Below the pieces are notes generated by a model. The model was not told where the DNA came from. It did not search any database and saw only the letters and a list, made by a program, of their open reading frames with translations. From Methanolobus mangrovi (GTDB lineage Archaea > Halobacteriota > Methanosarcinia > Methanosarcinales > Methanosarcinaceae), in NCBI RefSeq assembly GCF_031312535.1, contig NZ_CP133594.1, forward strand, positions 806,001 through 870,000: a stretch of DNA of 64,000 nt. The letters run 5' to 3'. The position numbers and the translations under genes were made by a program. Shown here piece by piece: positions 51,316-60,756 of the stretch (the stretch's first letter is position 1; each line of letters begins with the position of its first letter).

Positions 51316-51981
51316 ATGGAAGAAAATGAGATCATCAACGGTTTGACAGATGCTGTAGTTAACGGAAAGAAAGACCTTGCAACTGAATTAGCTCAGAAGG
51401 CACTGGATGAAGGTATTGACCCTTACATCGCAGTTATAAACGGTCTTGCAAAGGGCATGGAGATCATGAGCGAGAGATACGAGAACAAGCAGGCATTTAT
51501 GCCACATCTTTTGATGGCTTCCAATGCAATGTACGGTGGTATGGATGTACTCATCCCTCACATCAAATCAGAAGGTGCAGGCGCAAGAAAAGTTCTCGTT
51601 ATTGGCAGTGTTGAAGGAGATGTTCATGACATCGGAAAGAACCTTGTCAAAACAATGATGAGTGCTGTAGGTTTTGAAGCAGTTGACCTGGGAAAAGATG
51701 TACCTATCGAGCAATTCGTAGAAGCTGCTGTTGAACACAAAGCAGATGTCATATCCATGAGCACACTTATGACATCAACAATGGACAATATGCAGAGAGT
51801 TATGGACGGTCTCCAGAGCAGAGGTATCAGGGATAAAATGAAGATCATCATTGGTGGTGCACCTATTACTGCTGATTTTGCAGTTGAGATCGGAGCAGAT
51901 GCCACAAAGACCGATGCAATGGAAGCTGCAAGATGGGCACATGAAGCAGCCGAAGCTCTTGCACCTGGCAGATGGGATTAA
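51316..51981 (+). CDS. Corrinoid protein of the MtbC/MttC/MtaC family
   Basis: 221 residues. The N-terminal four-helix cap (about 1-85) precedes the Rossmann-type B12 domain with the base-off cobamide motif GDVHDIGKN (Asp-x-His-x-x-Gly), MSTLMTSTMDNMQ and GGAPITADFA. It carries a methyl group between a substrate-specific methyltransferase and MtbA. GGAGGT precedes ATG at 51316. The usual first methyltransferase gene is not next to it, so its methyl donor is not known. It is probably activated by the RamA in this window. Confidence 0.92.
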   Translation: MEENEIINGLTDAVVNGKKDLATELAQKALDEGIDPYIAVINGLAKGMEIMSERYENKQAFMPHLLMASNAMYGGMDVLIPHIKSEGAGARKVLVIGSVEGDVHDIGKNLVKTMMSAVGFEAVDLGKDVPIEQFVEAAVEHKADVISMSTLMTSTMDNMQRVMDGLQSRGIRDKMKIIIGGAPITADFAVEIGADATKTDAMEAARWAHEAAEALAPGRWD

Positions 51982-52349
51982 GATGAAACAACTGCAGAAA
52001 ATCTAATGCACAACAACCCTGCTCGTGATCAGCAGATCTGATCGTAGCACCAATCGAACAGATCTGGATCTTCACAGTAAAATTGCCGGAATCCAACAAT
52101 CCTGGAAAGGAATCAATCGCATATCAACCATCAAGCCGGCAATGTGAACAAGAGTATGAGGCAATAGATTTTTGCAGGACAGTGGTTGGGATCATTATCG
52201 ATTAAGGGAGAACTTATCGATTATCCCATGGTTCCAATCACTTTACATTTCATTTGAAAAAAACGATTTCTATCTAAATAAAATATCTGATAATTATTAT
52301 ATTTACATTTACAAATTTACATTTCAATCGATTATAGGAGTTCAGTTCA
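51982..52349. other. Intergenic region before mtbA
   Basis: 368 bp, no gene. Small hairpin GATCAG-CAGAT-CTGATC near 52026-52042. AGGAG near 52337 is the ribosome site of mtbA. A run of T/A (TATTATATTTACATTTAC) near 52297 may be a TATA box, giving mtbA its own promoter. Confidence 0.45.
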
Positions 52350-53369
52350 ATGGATGAATACACACCTAAAGAGAGATTAGCACGTGCATTAAGAGGAGAA
52401 ACTGTTGACAGAATGCCAGCTATATCTGTTACACAAACAGGAACCGTAGAACAGATGGAAGCCTGTGGTGCATTTTGGCCGGAAGCTAACGAGGATGCAG
52501 AAAAAATGGCAGCACTCGCCGAAGCAGCCCACACCGTAATAGGCTTTGAAGCTGTACGTGTTCCTTTCGATATTACAGCTGAAGCTGAGTTCTTTGGTTG
52601 TGACATCAAAGCAGGTACAAAAGAACAGCAGCCATCTGTCGTGGGACATATTGTTAAATCAATTGAGGATGTCGAAAAACTCAAAGACTACGAGATCAAC
52701 AATGGAAGAGTTGGCGTTGTCTGCGATGCTATAAAGATCCTTGCAGAAAAGTATGGCGATGAATTACCAATAATGGCCAGTATGCTAGGTCCTTTTTCCC
52801 TTGCACAGCACATGAATGGTGACGATTGGTTCATGGCAATTATGACTGATGAGGAATTTGGATTTGCACTTATGGAACTTACAACTGAATTCAACATTGC
52901 CTATGCAAAGAAAATGGTTGAGAACGGAGCAGACACCATGGTTATCATTGATCCGACAGCAAGTGCCATGCTCATAGGTGATGAGTTCTACCAGAAATTC
53001 GTGGTTCCTGCACACAAGAAAATTGTCGATGCAATGCGTGAACTCGGTGTAGCTACTGTACTTCACATTTGCGGAGATACCACCCCAAGTCTTGGACTCA
53101 TGGAATCCTCCGGTGTAGATGCTATCAGCGTTGACCAGAATGTGGATGTTGCAACTGCCCTCAGCAAAGTTGACCGTGCTGTCCTCGTTGGAAACCTCGA
53201 TCCTGTAAGTGCTCTCTGGAAAATGACACCAGAGGACATCAAGAAAGTCTCAAAAGGTATATTGGAATCCGGAGTGGGATTACTGGGTCCAGGATGCGGA
53301 ATTGTAAGCAAGACACCAAATGCCAACCTTCAGGCAATGGTCGAAATGGCTAAAAGCCACAAATATTAA
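52350..53369 (+). CDS. mtbA: MtbA, methylcobamide:CoM methyltransferase
   Basis: 339 residues. It resembles the methylamine-type MtbA throughout, as remembered: [22 protein letters not shown] start, [39 protein letters not shown]. Zinc ligands are H and C in LHICGDT and C in GPGCGIVS. It moves the methyl group from the corrinoid protein to coenzyme M, the last step before methyl-CoM reductase. Methylamine specificity is inferred from resemblance to MtbA rather than MtaA. Confidence 0.94.
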   Translation: MDEYTPKERLARALRGETVDRMPAISVTQTGTVEQMEACGAFWPEANEDAEKMAALAEAAHTVIGFEAVRVPFDITAEAEFFGCDIKAGTKEQQPSVVGHIVKSIEDVEKLKDYEINNGRVGVVCDAIKILAEKYGDELPIMASMLGPFSLAQHMNGDDWFMAIMTDEEFGFALMELTTEFNIAYAKKMVENGADTMVIIDPTASAMLIGDEFYQKFVVPAHKKIVDAMRELGVATVLHICGDTTPSLGLMESSGVDAISVDQNVDVATALSKVDRAVLVGNLDPVSALWKMTPEDIKKVSKGILESGVGLLGPGCGIVSKTPNANLQAMVEMAKSHKY

Positions 53370-53528
53370 GATCAAAGATAATTTCTCCGGTTGATATCTT
53401 TCATGTTCAAAAACGTTCATCTCTGAGAAATTATTCCTTTGGTAGGGGAGATAAAAGCCTGAGAAATTAAGTTGAACAAATACCAGTTCATCAGGTTCTA
53501 TACGGCAGATCTACCTCCACACTTCCCT

Positions 53529-53562
53529 GGCCAGTTAACCTTCCTGGCCTTTTTATTTTTTA
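53529..53562 (+). terminator. Intrinsic-type terminator after mtbA
   Basis: Stem GGCCAG (53529-53534) / CTGGCC (53544-53549), 9-nt loop, then TTTTTATTTTTT. It lies 160 bp after the mtbA stop, so the mRNA has a long 3' tail. Confidence 0.6.
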
Positions 53563-53601
53563 AATGGTCATTCAATAAAATGTGAAAAATGTAGTGATAA
53601 A

Positions 53602-54444
53602 ATGATATCCCAATTGAGAGTGTTTTTAGGTATCCAGAATCTCCAACTACCCCTGTCCATTTACTCTCTTGGCAGCACACTTAATGAGAAAAGCAAACTT
53701 CTTCTTAATAGTGCACAGTACTTTGCCGCGTTCATGCTCTCTGTGATATTCGGAGTTCTGATCTATTACACAAATACTGTTGATGAAATAGTACCAACAG
53801 TGATACTTTCGGTTCTTTGGATACTATTCTGGAAGAACACCGATGAAAAGGGCAGAATATTCCTTGTCATAGCATCGGTTTTCGGATATGTGCATGAAAT
53901 TCTTGGTGTCAGGTACGGATATTTTACATACCTCGGAGGATTCATAGGTGGCTCTCCCATATGGCTGATACCGGGTTACGGAACAATATTCTGGTCATCC
54001 CACAATCTATGGAAGAACTTTGAGAGAAAGTATTCAAAGGAACAATGGTTCCATTATAGCAATTATTTCGTAGCTATAAGTCTGGCAGCACTGTTTGCCA
54101 TTGATTATATTGTATTTGACCTGTCCACTGACCTTGCAGGAATACTCATAAAATTTGCCCTTGCATTCATGCTTTTCAGAACACTCAATGGGTTCAGGCT
54201 TGCTTATTTTGTGGGATTCTTCACGGTATTGACAGAGCTTTCGGGTGAATTACTCGGTACATGGTCACATCCGGACTTTTCACTTTTATCGCTTATGGCA
54301 GGATACGTGTTCCTCTTATGGGTATGCCTTACGATAAATGATCTTAGCAAAGGCAGGAGTGGCAGAAACACAAAAGAATCAGCAGCTGCAGCTGTGCTTA
54401 CTACTTTCTACATATTGTCATTACTTGGTCTGATCTCAGTATAA
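53602..54444 (+). CDS. Polytopic membrane protein of unknown family
   Basis: 280 residues with about seven hydrophobic helices. The conspicuous loop RYGYFTYLGGFIGGSPIWLIPGYGTIFWSSHNLW and the later ELLGTWSHPDF carry conserved-looking aromatic and histidine residues. It leads an operon: 31 bp to the ALDH gene, then SDR and DUF5714. It was not recognised. The context suggests a membrane-lipid or aldehyde-related role. Confidence 0.65.
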   Translation: MISQLRVFLGIQNLQLPLSIYSLGSTLNEKSKLLLNSAQYFAAFMLSVIFGVLIYYTNTVDEIVPTVILSVLWILFWKNTDEKGRIFLVIASVFGYVHEILGVRYGYFTYLGGFIGGSPIWLIPGYGTIFWSSHNLWKNFERKYSKEQWFHYSNYFVAISLAALFAIDYIVFDLSTDLAGILIKFALAFMLFRTLNGFRLAYFVGFFTVLTELSGELLGTWSHPDFSLLSLMAGYVFLLWVCLTINDLSKGRSGRNTKESAAAAVLTTFYILSLLGLISV

Positions 54445-54475
54445 GTTACAAAAGACAAAAGATGTGATAAACTCA

Positions 54476-55885
54476 ATGCAGCCGGATATTAAAACAATAT
54501 TCAGACTTCAGCAGAATACTGCACCTATATTGGCACTTACAGATGCAAAAGAAAGAATCGAGCGTCTGTTACGCATTGATAATTATCTGAAAGATGAGAA
54601 ACACCTTGCAGAACTCTATAAAGCCCTGTACAAAGATCTGCGCAAGCCGGAAGTAGAGGTCATATCAACTGAAGTAGGAGTCATTCAGACGCAGATAGCC
54701 TACCTGAAAAAGAATTTAAGCAATTGGGCACGGGACCATAAAGCCTCCACTCCACTACCATTGATCGGTACCCGTTCCTACCTTCGTTATGAACCCAAGG
54801 GAGTGGTACTTATTATGTCACCCTGGAACTTCCCACTGAACCTCTCCCTTGTTCCTCTGGTCTATGCCATAGCTGCAGGTAATGCTGTCATGTTAAAGCC
54901 CAGTGAGATCTCATCCCATACTTCTGTCTACATAAAGAACATGATAGAGGAATTGTTTGACTGGAACGAAGTTGCTGTTATTCAGGGTGATGCTTCGGTA
55001 GCCAGTGAACTACTGGAACTGCCGTTCAATCATATTTTTTTCACAGGCAGCCCACGGGTTGGAAAAATTGTCATGGCCAAAGCTGCAGAGCACCTTTGTA
55101 GCGTAACCCTGGAGCTTGGAGGAAAATCACCTGCTATCATAGATGAAACTGCAAATATTCCTAAAATGGCAAAACGCCTTGCTTGGGCAAAATCAATAAA
55201 TTGCGGACAGACCTGTGTAACTCCCGATTATCTCATCCTGCATGACTCAATAAAAGACTCCTTCATCAATGAGTTCGAATCGTCACTCAAAGAGTTCTAT
55301 GCACCTTCTGATAAGGGTATAGACCAATCACCGGATTATTGCAGGATAATAAATGACCATCACTTCCAGCGACTTAATTCCCTGTACGAGGATGCACTTG
55401 AAAAAGGAGCATGTGTACTGACAGGAGGTGAACTGGATGGCACTGACCGTTTCATTGCCCCTACTATTCTCGATAACATTTCAGAAGAAATGAGCATTAT
55501 GCAGGAAGAGATATTCGGTCCTCTGCTCCCTGTAATAAGCTACAGTGACAGGTCAATGGTGAAGAAAATCATCCACAACCATCCGAATCCACTAATGCTC
55601 TACATAGCCAGTAATGACAAAAATAACATCAGGTATTACATGGACGGTAACCCTGCCGGAGGAACGGTCATCAATGATTATATGCTCGGTTACAGCAACC
55701 CGAACCTGCCCTTTGGAGGAGTGAATAACAGTGGCATGGGAAAGTCACTTGGATTTCATTGTTTTATGGAGTTTTCCAATAAGAGAAGCATAATTCATCG
55801 TAAATGGGGATCACTGAGTATGATCTACCCTCCATATAATGACCGTGTCCAATGGTTAGTGAAAATGATGTACCGGTGGATGTGA
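54476..55885 (+). CDS. Aldehyde dehydrogenase, class 3-like
   Basis: 469 residues. NAD-fold elements MSPWNFPLNLSLVPL and FTGSPRVGKIV, general-base E in LELGGKSPAI and catalytic cysteine in NCGQTCVTPDY are all intact. The end (FGGVNNSGMGKSLGFHCFMEFSNKRSI) matches the fatty-aldehyde group with an aromatic C-terminus. It would oxidise an aldehyde to the acid with NAD(P). The start is ATG 54476 or GTG 54464. It shares an operon with a membrane protein and an SDR. Confidence 0.88.
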   Translation: MQPDIKTIFRLQQNTAPILALTDAKERIERLLRIDNYLKDEKHLAELYKALYKDLRKPEVEVISTEVGVIQTQIAYLKKNLSNWARDHKASTPLPLIGTRSYLRYEPKGVVLIMSPWNFPLNLSLVPLVYAIAAGNAVMLKPSEISSHTSVYIKNMIEELFDWNEVAVIQGDASVASELLELPFNHIFFTGSPRVGKIVMAKAAEHLCSVTLELGGKSPAIIDETANIPKMAKRLAWAKSINCGQTCVTPDYLILHDSIKDSFINEFESSLKEFYAPSDKGIDQSPDYCRIINDHHFQRLNSLYEDALEKGACVLTGGELDGTDRFIAPTILDNISEEMSIMQEEIFGPLLPVISYSDRSMVKKIIHNHPNPLMLYIASNDKNNIRYYMDGNPAGGTVINDYMLGYSNPNLPFGGVNNSGMGKSLGFHCFMEFSNKRSIIHRKWGSLSMIYPPYNDRVQWLVKMMYRWM

Positions 55886-55887
55886 CC

Positions 55888-56778
55888 ATGAGCGGTAAGA
55901 ATGATTTCAAAGCTCATCATGCAAACTCCGTTAAAAGAACTGCATTGATTACCGGAGGAGCAGGGGGTATCGGACAGGAATTGGCAAAGCTCTTTGCACG
56001 TGACAGTTACAATCTGGTACTGGTCGATAGAAATGAAGAGGACCTGGAATCTGCAAAAAATAAATTGCATGCCGTTAATCCAGATATTCGAATACTGCTG
56101 CTGGAGCAGGATCTAACGAGTCAGGATGCTGCAAAGAAGGTATATGAATTTACCCAGAAACATGACCTTCAGATCAATGTGCTGGTTAACTGCGCAGGTT
56201 TTGGCACTTACGGTTTTGTCAATGATATTGACGATGACAGGGAACTGGATATGCTGCAACTGCACGTGATAAACCTCTACCGTATGACACGTCTTTACCT
56301 GAAGGATATGGTAGAGCGGAATGAGGGACAGATAATCAACATGTCATCAATATCGGCCTTCCAGCCAAATCCTTATTTTGCTACTTACGGTGCCAGTAAA
56401 AGTTTTGTATTGCAGTTCAGCAGGGCACTGAATTACGAATTGAAAGAGAAGGGATTGAATGTGAAGGTGCTGGCTGTCTGCCCTACTGCAGTGAAGGATA
56501 CAGGATTTAAGGCATTTGCCGGGATGGAACACACCAGAGCTTTCCGTTCATGGATGGTGGTCAATGCCAGCATTGTTGCACGTGATACATACCTTGCAAT
56601 GGAATGTGACAGGGATCTTGTCATTCCAGGCAGGGGTTTTGGTCTGTTACAACGTATCACCAGCCGTCTGCCTGTAAGTTTGCTGATGAGGATATCACGT
56701 TCAGAGCTGAAGGAAACCGCCGGGTTCCTTTCAAGAGAAATGTTCACCTGCTCTTCTGAAAAAGGAGCAGATCAATAG
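55888..56778 (+). CDS. Short-chain dehydrogenase/reductase
   Basis: 296 residues from ATG 55888, 2 bases after the ALDH stop; the frame is open further back to 55852. The NAD(P) motif is TGGAGGIGQELAKLF, NCAGFG follows, and the active site is S (MSSISAF) with YGASK. The C-terminal extension and chain length fit the SDRs acting on lipid-like substrates. Working with the ALDH it may reduce or oxidise an alcohol/aldehyde pair. Confidence 0.87.
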   Translation: MSGKNDFKAHHANSVKRTALITGGAGGIGQELAKLFARDSYNLVLVDRNEEDLESAKNKLHAVNPDIRILLLEQDLTSQDAAKKVYEFTQKHDLQINVLVNCAGFGTYGFVNDIDDDRELDMLQLHVINLYRMTRLYLKDMVERNEGQIINMSSISAFQPNPYFATYGASKSFVLQFSRALNYELKEKGLNVKVLAVCPTAVKDTGFKAFAGMEHTRAFRSWMVVNASIVARDTYLAMECDRDLVIPGRGFGLLQRITSRLPVSLLMRISRSELKETAGFLSREMFTCSSEKGADQ

Positions 56779-56798
56779 ATGTATTTGAGGTGATTAAA

Positions 56799-57596
56799 AT
56801 GGATATTGGATATAAGGAAAATGCAAATAATGATGTCTGTGGGATGAAAGATGTTCATATTCCTATGAGCTCAGTTTCAAGTACAGATAACGTGCCCGGT
56901 TGCAAGACAGATTGCCTTGTCTGTGGTACCGATGTCGATTACCTGAGTGAGCCGGTAAGTGCCAGCTGCTATTATTGCGGAGTTGAGGAGGGGACATACT
57001 TCGTATGCAAAGAGAAACATTATGTGTGCAATAATTGTCATTCTAAAGATGCAATCACCATTATCGAGAATATCTGCAAGACCACATATCTTGCCGATCC
57101 GTTGTCGATAGCAGAGATTATAATGGAGCATCCGGGTATTCATATGCATGGACCGGAACACCATGCTCTTGTTCCAGCAGTTCTTGTGGCTGCCTACCAA
57201 AACTATATCGGTGAAACTGACAAAAAACCCATTCTTGAAGCGATCAAGCGCGGAAGTAACGTTCCCGGTGGCTATTGTGGCCTTTACGGAACATGTGGTG
57301 CAGGAGTCGGTGTGGGAATCGCAATGTGTGTCCTGCTGGAAGCCACTCCCCTGAAGCCTGAAGAAAGATCACATGCCAACTGGGCGACATCAAGGACTCT
57401 TAACTCCATCGCAGATGCCGGTGGAGCCCGATGCTGTAAGAAGGCAACCCGTATCGCACTGGAACAGGGAATGAGATACCTTTCAGATATGTTCGACCTC
57501 GAATGGTACAAAAAAGCAGACTTCCACGTTAAGTGCAATTACACCCAGTACAACAAGGAATGTGACAGGAATTGCAGGTATCGAAGTGATGCCTGA
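56799..57596 (+). CDS. DUF5714 cysteine-rich protein
   Basis: 265 residues with GAGGTGAT before ATG 56799. Cysteines are in CLVCGTDVDYL, CYYCGVEEGTYFVCKEKHYVCNNCH, GGYCGLYGTCGAG, RCCKKA and the terminal CNYTQYNKECDRNC. The pattern agrees with DUF5714, a family of anaerobes likely to bind metal or Fe-S. Function unknown. It is last in the operon starting at 53602 and about 20 bp after the SDR gene. Confidence 0.72.
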   Translation: MDIGYKENANNDVCGMKDVHIPMSSVSSTDNVPGCKTDCLVCGTDVDYLSEPVSASCYYCGVEEGTYFVCKEKHYVCNNCHSKDAITIIENICKTTYLADPLSIAEIIMEHPGIHMHGPEHHALVPAVLVAAYQNYIGETDKKPILEAIKRGSNVPGGYCGLYGTCGAGVGVGIAMCVLLEATPLKPEERSHANWATSRTLNSIADAGGARCCKKATRIALEQGMRYLSDMFDLEWYKKADFHVKCNYTQYNKECDRNCRYRSDA

Positions 57597-57678
57597 ATCC
57601 TATTTTCTTTTCAGGAGATTCATTTTATTGTGATCTGTGATCTTATAGTAAGGTAATGGAAATGCAAAAATTTATTTA

Positions 57679-57698
57679 ATGGCGAAATGTATCGCCAT
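57679..57698. repeat. 7-bp dyad between convergent genes
   Basis: ATGGCGA (57679-57685) and TCGCCAT (57692-57698) with spacer AATGTA form a perfect dyad in the 189-bp gap after the DUF5714 gene. No U-tract follows directly; it may be a stem at the 3' end or a protein site. Confidence 0.4.
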
Positions 57699-57785
57699 AA
57701 AAACGTGATCATGTATTTGTACAATCACTTGAGCCTATTCTGAAGACGTTCTCTTTCTGAAGACCGTATCAAAGATCAAGTGGAT

Positions 57786-58421
57786 TCAATTCTTCTCATC
57801 TTTGAATTCAACATCATAGTGACTGCCGTCACAGAATGGTTTATTTTTTGAGGCTCCACATCTGCAAAGGGAATAATGGTCCTGGGTTTCGGGTTCTGAA
57901 CCATCGGGATCATCAAGCCTGATTCCTGTAACATTGTAAGGTCCATCTTTTAGAATTGAGATTTGCGGTTCTTGTGAGTATTCCTTATGCAATTCTCCGT
58001 TGATGGTATAACTCAGCGCACCGGAAGGACAGGACCTGATGAGAGCTGCTATTTCTTCCGGGTCTGCAGCATCCGGATCTGCCCAGGGATCTCTACCCCT
58101 TTCGAAAACCGAAGGCAGATTATGAACACAGTAACCTACATGGCAACACACACCTCTGTTACGATAGATGCTGATATTTTTCCCGACGTAAGTCTCAACT
58201 CTGTCGGGAACACGGTCTTCTTCTTTTTCCCCGGAAAAACCCTTCATTGCATGTGTTCCATCACAGAATGGCATATTCGATGACCCACCACATCTGCAAA
58301 GTGTCATAACGGGTTTTGTGTCAATGAAAACACCCTTTGAATTCCTGAGTGTTTTTACATTTTTCGCAATGTATGGGCCATTTTTTGATACTTTTATCGA
58401 AGGTCTGACATCTTTATCCAC
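57786..58421 (-). CDS. Double CDGSH Fe-S protein with a central divergent ferredoxin-like domain
   Basis: 211 residues. Two CDGSH sites: CRCGGSSNMPFCDGTH near residue 45 and CRCGASKNKPFCDGSH near residue 190, each able to hold a 2Fe-2S cluster through three Cys and one His. The middle (GVCCHVGYCVHNLPSVFERGRDPW and IRSCPSGALSY) is the divergent 4Fe-4S mono-cluster domain. Redox or cluster-carrier role is known for the family only in outline. GTG start with GAGAGG upstream. Confidence 0.85.
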   Translation of the reverse strand: MDKDVRPSIKVSKNGPYIAKNVKTLRNSKGVFIDTKPVMTLCRCGGSSNMPFCDGTHAMKGFSGEKEEDRVPDRVETYVGKNISIYRNRGVCCHVGYCVHNLPSVFERGRDPWADPDAADPEEIAALIRSCPSGALSYTINGELHKEYSQEPQISILKDGPYNVTGIRLDDPDGSEPETQDHYSLCRCGASKNKPFCDGSHYDVEFKDEKN

Positions 58422-58470
58422 TGGAATACCTCTCTAAATTAAAATCTGTGTGCATCCAATTTCTAATTTT

Positions 58471-58620
58471 TGCAGGAAAGTACATCATAAAGAAATCAAC
58501 GAGAACCCTACACTACACGTCAAAAAACTCAAAGGCTCTCCAAAATCTCCTTTGTATTCACTAAAAGTTGGAGTTTATCGTGTTATCATGAGTATCGAGG
58601 GGGGTAAGGTGAAGAAATAA
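58471..58620 (+). pseudogene. Truncated RelE/ParE-type toxin relic
   Basis: An open frame without a start ends ENPTLHVKKLKGSPKSPLYS, then KVGVYRVIMSIEGGKVKK and TAA. This matches the central and C-terminal part of RelE toxins (KLKG-xx-LYxLRVGxYRVI). The front third and the antitoxin gene are missing, and the last strand is cut short. It is a decayed toxin gene. Confidence 0.55.
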
Positions 58621-58769
58621 TAAAATATCGATAGAGCAAAAGCAGTTCATTGGTTCGAATCATACTCTTAGCGCAGCTATATTGGGTAATAGGTAACGCC
58701 AAAAAACCGAACTTTCAATTTTAATTGGCGATGTTTAATTAACCAATAAAGGAAAAAAGTGTATACTGA

Positions 58770-59555
58770 CTAAATCTCAGTTACCAGAATAGAATCTTTT
58801 AGGTAATAGTCGAATAATTCTTTTGCCCATTGAATTGCATTTGAATTAGAACATAAAATATGTTTATAGTCAAAGTGACCTTCTTCTTTAAGTGGGCTTA
58901 AACTAAGATTGTAGTCATTGTATGCAAAAGCTAGAAAATCTATTTTTTTAGTATAGATATAGAAATGGGTTAACTCACTATTGAATATCTTTACAAAATC
59001 GTCATAATGCTGAGTTCGTAGTTTGTTGAATAGATCTGTTGTTACAATTGAATATATATTTACATTATGTGAAAGAAGATCAGAAAATAAGTCTACAAAA
59101 TGAGGATAGAAAGAGGTAGCAACTCCATGCAAAGATTTGGATTTTTTTGAGTTCTCATGGAAATTTTCATGAATTTCGCATATTTCATGTAGTGAAGGCG
59201 CCAGTATTTTACATTTTCCAATTTCATCTATTCTTTTTAACAAATGAGGAGGGATAAAACTAAGATTATGAGTTCCCCAGTAATCAATATCATTATCAAA
59301 AAGCTCAATATTATTCAATAAAGGGACCATCTCATCAGCTATCAGTTTTCCAATAGTTGTTAGTTCATAGTTATCATTATAGTGAAACACAAGATAATGT
59401 TCTTCTAAGATCTTAATCTGAGGAAGTAATGCTTGTCTGGTTGTTTCCAGTGACTTGAGAAGAGCATCCATTTCTTTTGGACCATTCTGTAACAATAGTA
59501 GTACATTCTTTCTCTTATCTGAAGCAAATATAATATCAAGTAATCGTTTTTTCAC
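58770..59555 (-). CDS. Second Msr/FilR1-type regulator
   Basis: 261 residues from GTG. The winged helix LLDIIFASDKRKNVLLLLQNGPKEMDALLKSLETTRQALLPQIKIL has the same start pattern as the Msr protein at 47.2-48.0 kb. The FilR1 domain has changed (SFYPHFVDLFSDLLSHNVNIYSIV) and lacks the CPTC cysteines. It probably regulates another methyltransferase gene or this locus. Neighbours are relics (RelE, cas1-like), giving no target. Confidence 0.82.
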   Translation of the reverse strand: MKKRLLDIIFASDKRKNVLLLLQNGPKEMDALLKSLETTRQALLPQIKILEEHYLVFHYNDNYELTTIGKLIADEMVPLLNNIELFDNDIDYWGTHNLSFIPPHLLKRIDEIGKCKILAPSLHEICEIHENFHENSKKSKSLHGVATSFYPHFVDLFSDLLSHNVNIYSIVTTDLFNKLRTQHYDDFVKIFNSELTHFYIYTKKIDFLAFAYNDYNLSLSPLKEEGHFDYKHILCSNSNAIQWAKELFDYYLKDSILVTEI

Positions 59556-59702
59556 TTAAACCACATCCCATTAGCAAATATTGCTCTGTTGTGGTTGATA
59601 CATATTTATTTTATTTAAATAGGCTTGTTAATAACAATTATACTATATATATATTCAATAATTTTTTAACCATCAATTATTTTACTTCTTCTCTCTCACA
59701 TC

Positions 59703-59812
59703 CTCAGTCTTCCCTAACATGAGTATTTAGAGTAATAGCTTATCAGCTTCAGCATTCTTCTTCATGTAAAGGAGAGTTCCTTTTAAGAAACCCATTTCTT
59801 TCCATTCTAAAA
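59703..59812 (-). pseudogene. Second remnant of the cas1-like 3' end
   Basis: On the minus strand LEWKEMGFLKGTLLYMKKN then AEADK is readable, followed by a frameshift and LNTHVRED, stop. It corresponds to the last 40 codons of the fragment at 60224-60640. Nothing recognisable lies upstream of it. Confidence 0.5.
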
Positions 59813-59923
59813 GTAATTTTCATACAATGAAAATATAAACTTCTAAAAATAAGCATAAAAATACAAACATTGTGTCAGTGAATATTAAAAAAAGAAAGTA
59901 AAAAGTAACTACTTTTTAAACAC

Positions 59924-60100
59924 TTATTTATTCTTCCCTAGGAAGTAATATGCAATTGCTCCAAGAATACCAAATATTAATGCTGCAAGTATCCAAACCA
60001 CTTTCATTATATTAGTTAGACCTTTGTTCTGAGTTGCTACATCATATATAACCCATATGACAGAAATTAATACAATAAGACCCCATATTGTTTCTAACAT
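59924..60100 (-). CDS. Small membrane protein with PLD-nuclease N-terminal-like domain
   Basis: 58 residues with GAGGTGATG upstream of ATG. Two membrane helices: IWGLIVLISVIWVIYDV and VVWILAALIFGILGAIAYY, ending FLGKNK. The layout fits the PLDc_N family seen in small membrane proteins of archaea and bacteria. Function is unknown. The gene lies between two cas1-like relics. Confidence 0.72.
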   Translation of the reverse strand: MLETIWGLIVLISVIWVIYDVATQNKGLTNIMKVVWILAALIFGILGAIAYYFLGKNK

Positions 60101-60223
60101 TTCACATCACCTCAATAGCTATTTATAAATTAATATAATTAGGTTGCATTTGTATATATATCTTACTTAATTTAAATAATCAGATTATTTTACAACCATT
60201 GATTTCCTTTTAAGGCATTGTTC

Positions 60224-60640
60224 TCAACCCCCTTCCCAAACATCCAATCTTTCTCTAACATGAGTATTCAGGCTAAACGGTTTATCCCCTTTAGCATTCT
60301 TTTTCATATAATGCAGTGTCCCCTTAGAAAATTCCATTTCCTTCCATTCAGAATAAGAAATGCTCAATATCTTCTTCCTGATCTCATCAGTATCCTGTCT
60401 TTCAGTCATGTAAGAATGAGTAATAAAATCAATTTTCCTCTTTTTACCGTTCAGAAATTGAGCCAACTCCCTTGTTTTAAACAAAGGAACATAGCTCCAT
60501 ATCATTGATTTATCCTGATAGGTTACTTTTTTATTCATCCAAGTCTGGAACTTCTCTGAAAGCTTCTTAGCTCTTGATGGCTTCACCCTCAATGAATAGC
60601 TCTCTGTTCTGATGAAGTCCTTGTTGTCCACAACTTCCAT
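60224..60640 (-). pseudogene. C-terminal fragment of a Cas1-like protein
   Basis: 138 residues, from NKDFIRTESYSLRVKPSRAKKL to SEWKEMEFSKGTLHYMKKNA and VRERLDVWEGG. This resembles the last third of archaeal Cas1, where a helical part follows the catalytic domain; the catalytic Glu, His and Asp would lie upstream and are absent. No CRISPR array, cas2 or terminal repeats are near. It may be a truncated gene or, less likely, a retained C-terminal domain. Identification is from memory of the motif. Confidence 0.55.
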
Positions 60641-60756
60641 TTAAAACAGGCTAATGGCATCGTTTTCAAAAGAAAATAAAGACTGCAAGTCAGTTCGAAG
60701 CTTAAGAAGGGGCTAAATAACAACAATTCATAGTGGAATACAAGGAGCAAAAACCT

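Noticed and set aside
50936-52349. Hidden MttB/MtbB/MtmB gene broken by in-frame amber (pyrrolysine) codons
   Set aside because: The gaps beside the corrinoid and mtbA genes are under 400 bp, far too short for a 450-500 codon methyltransferase.
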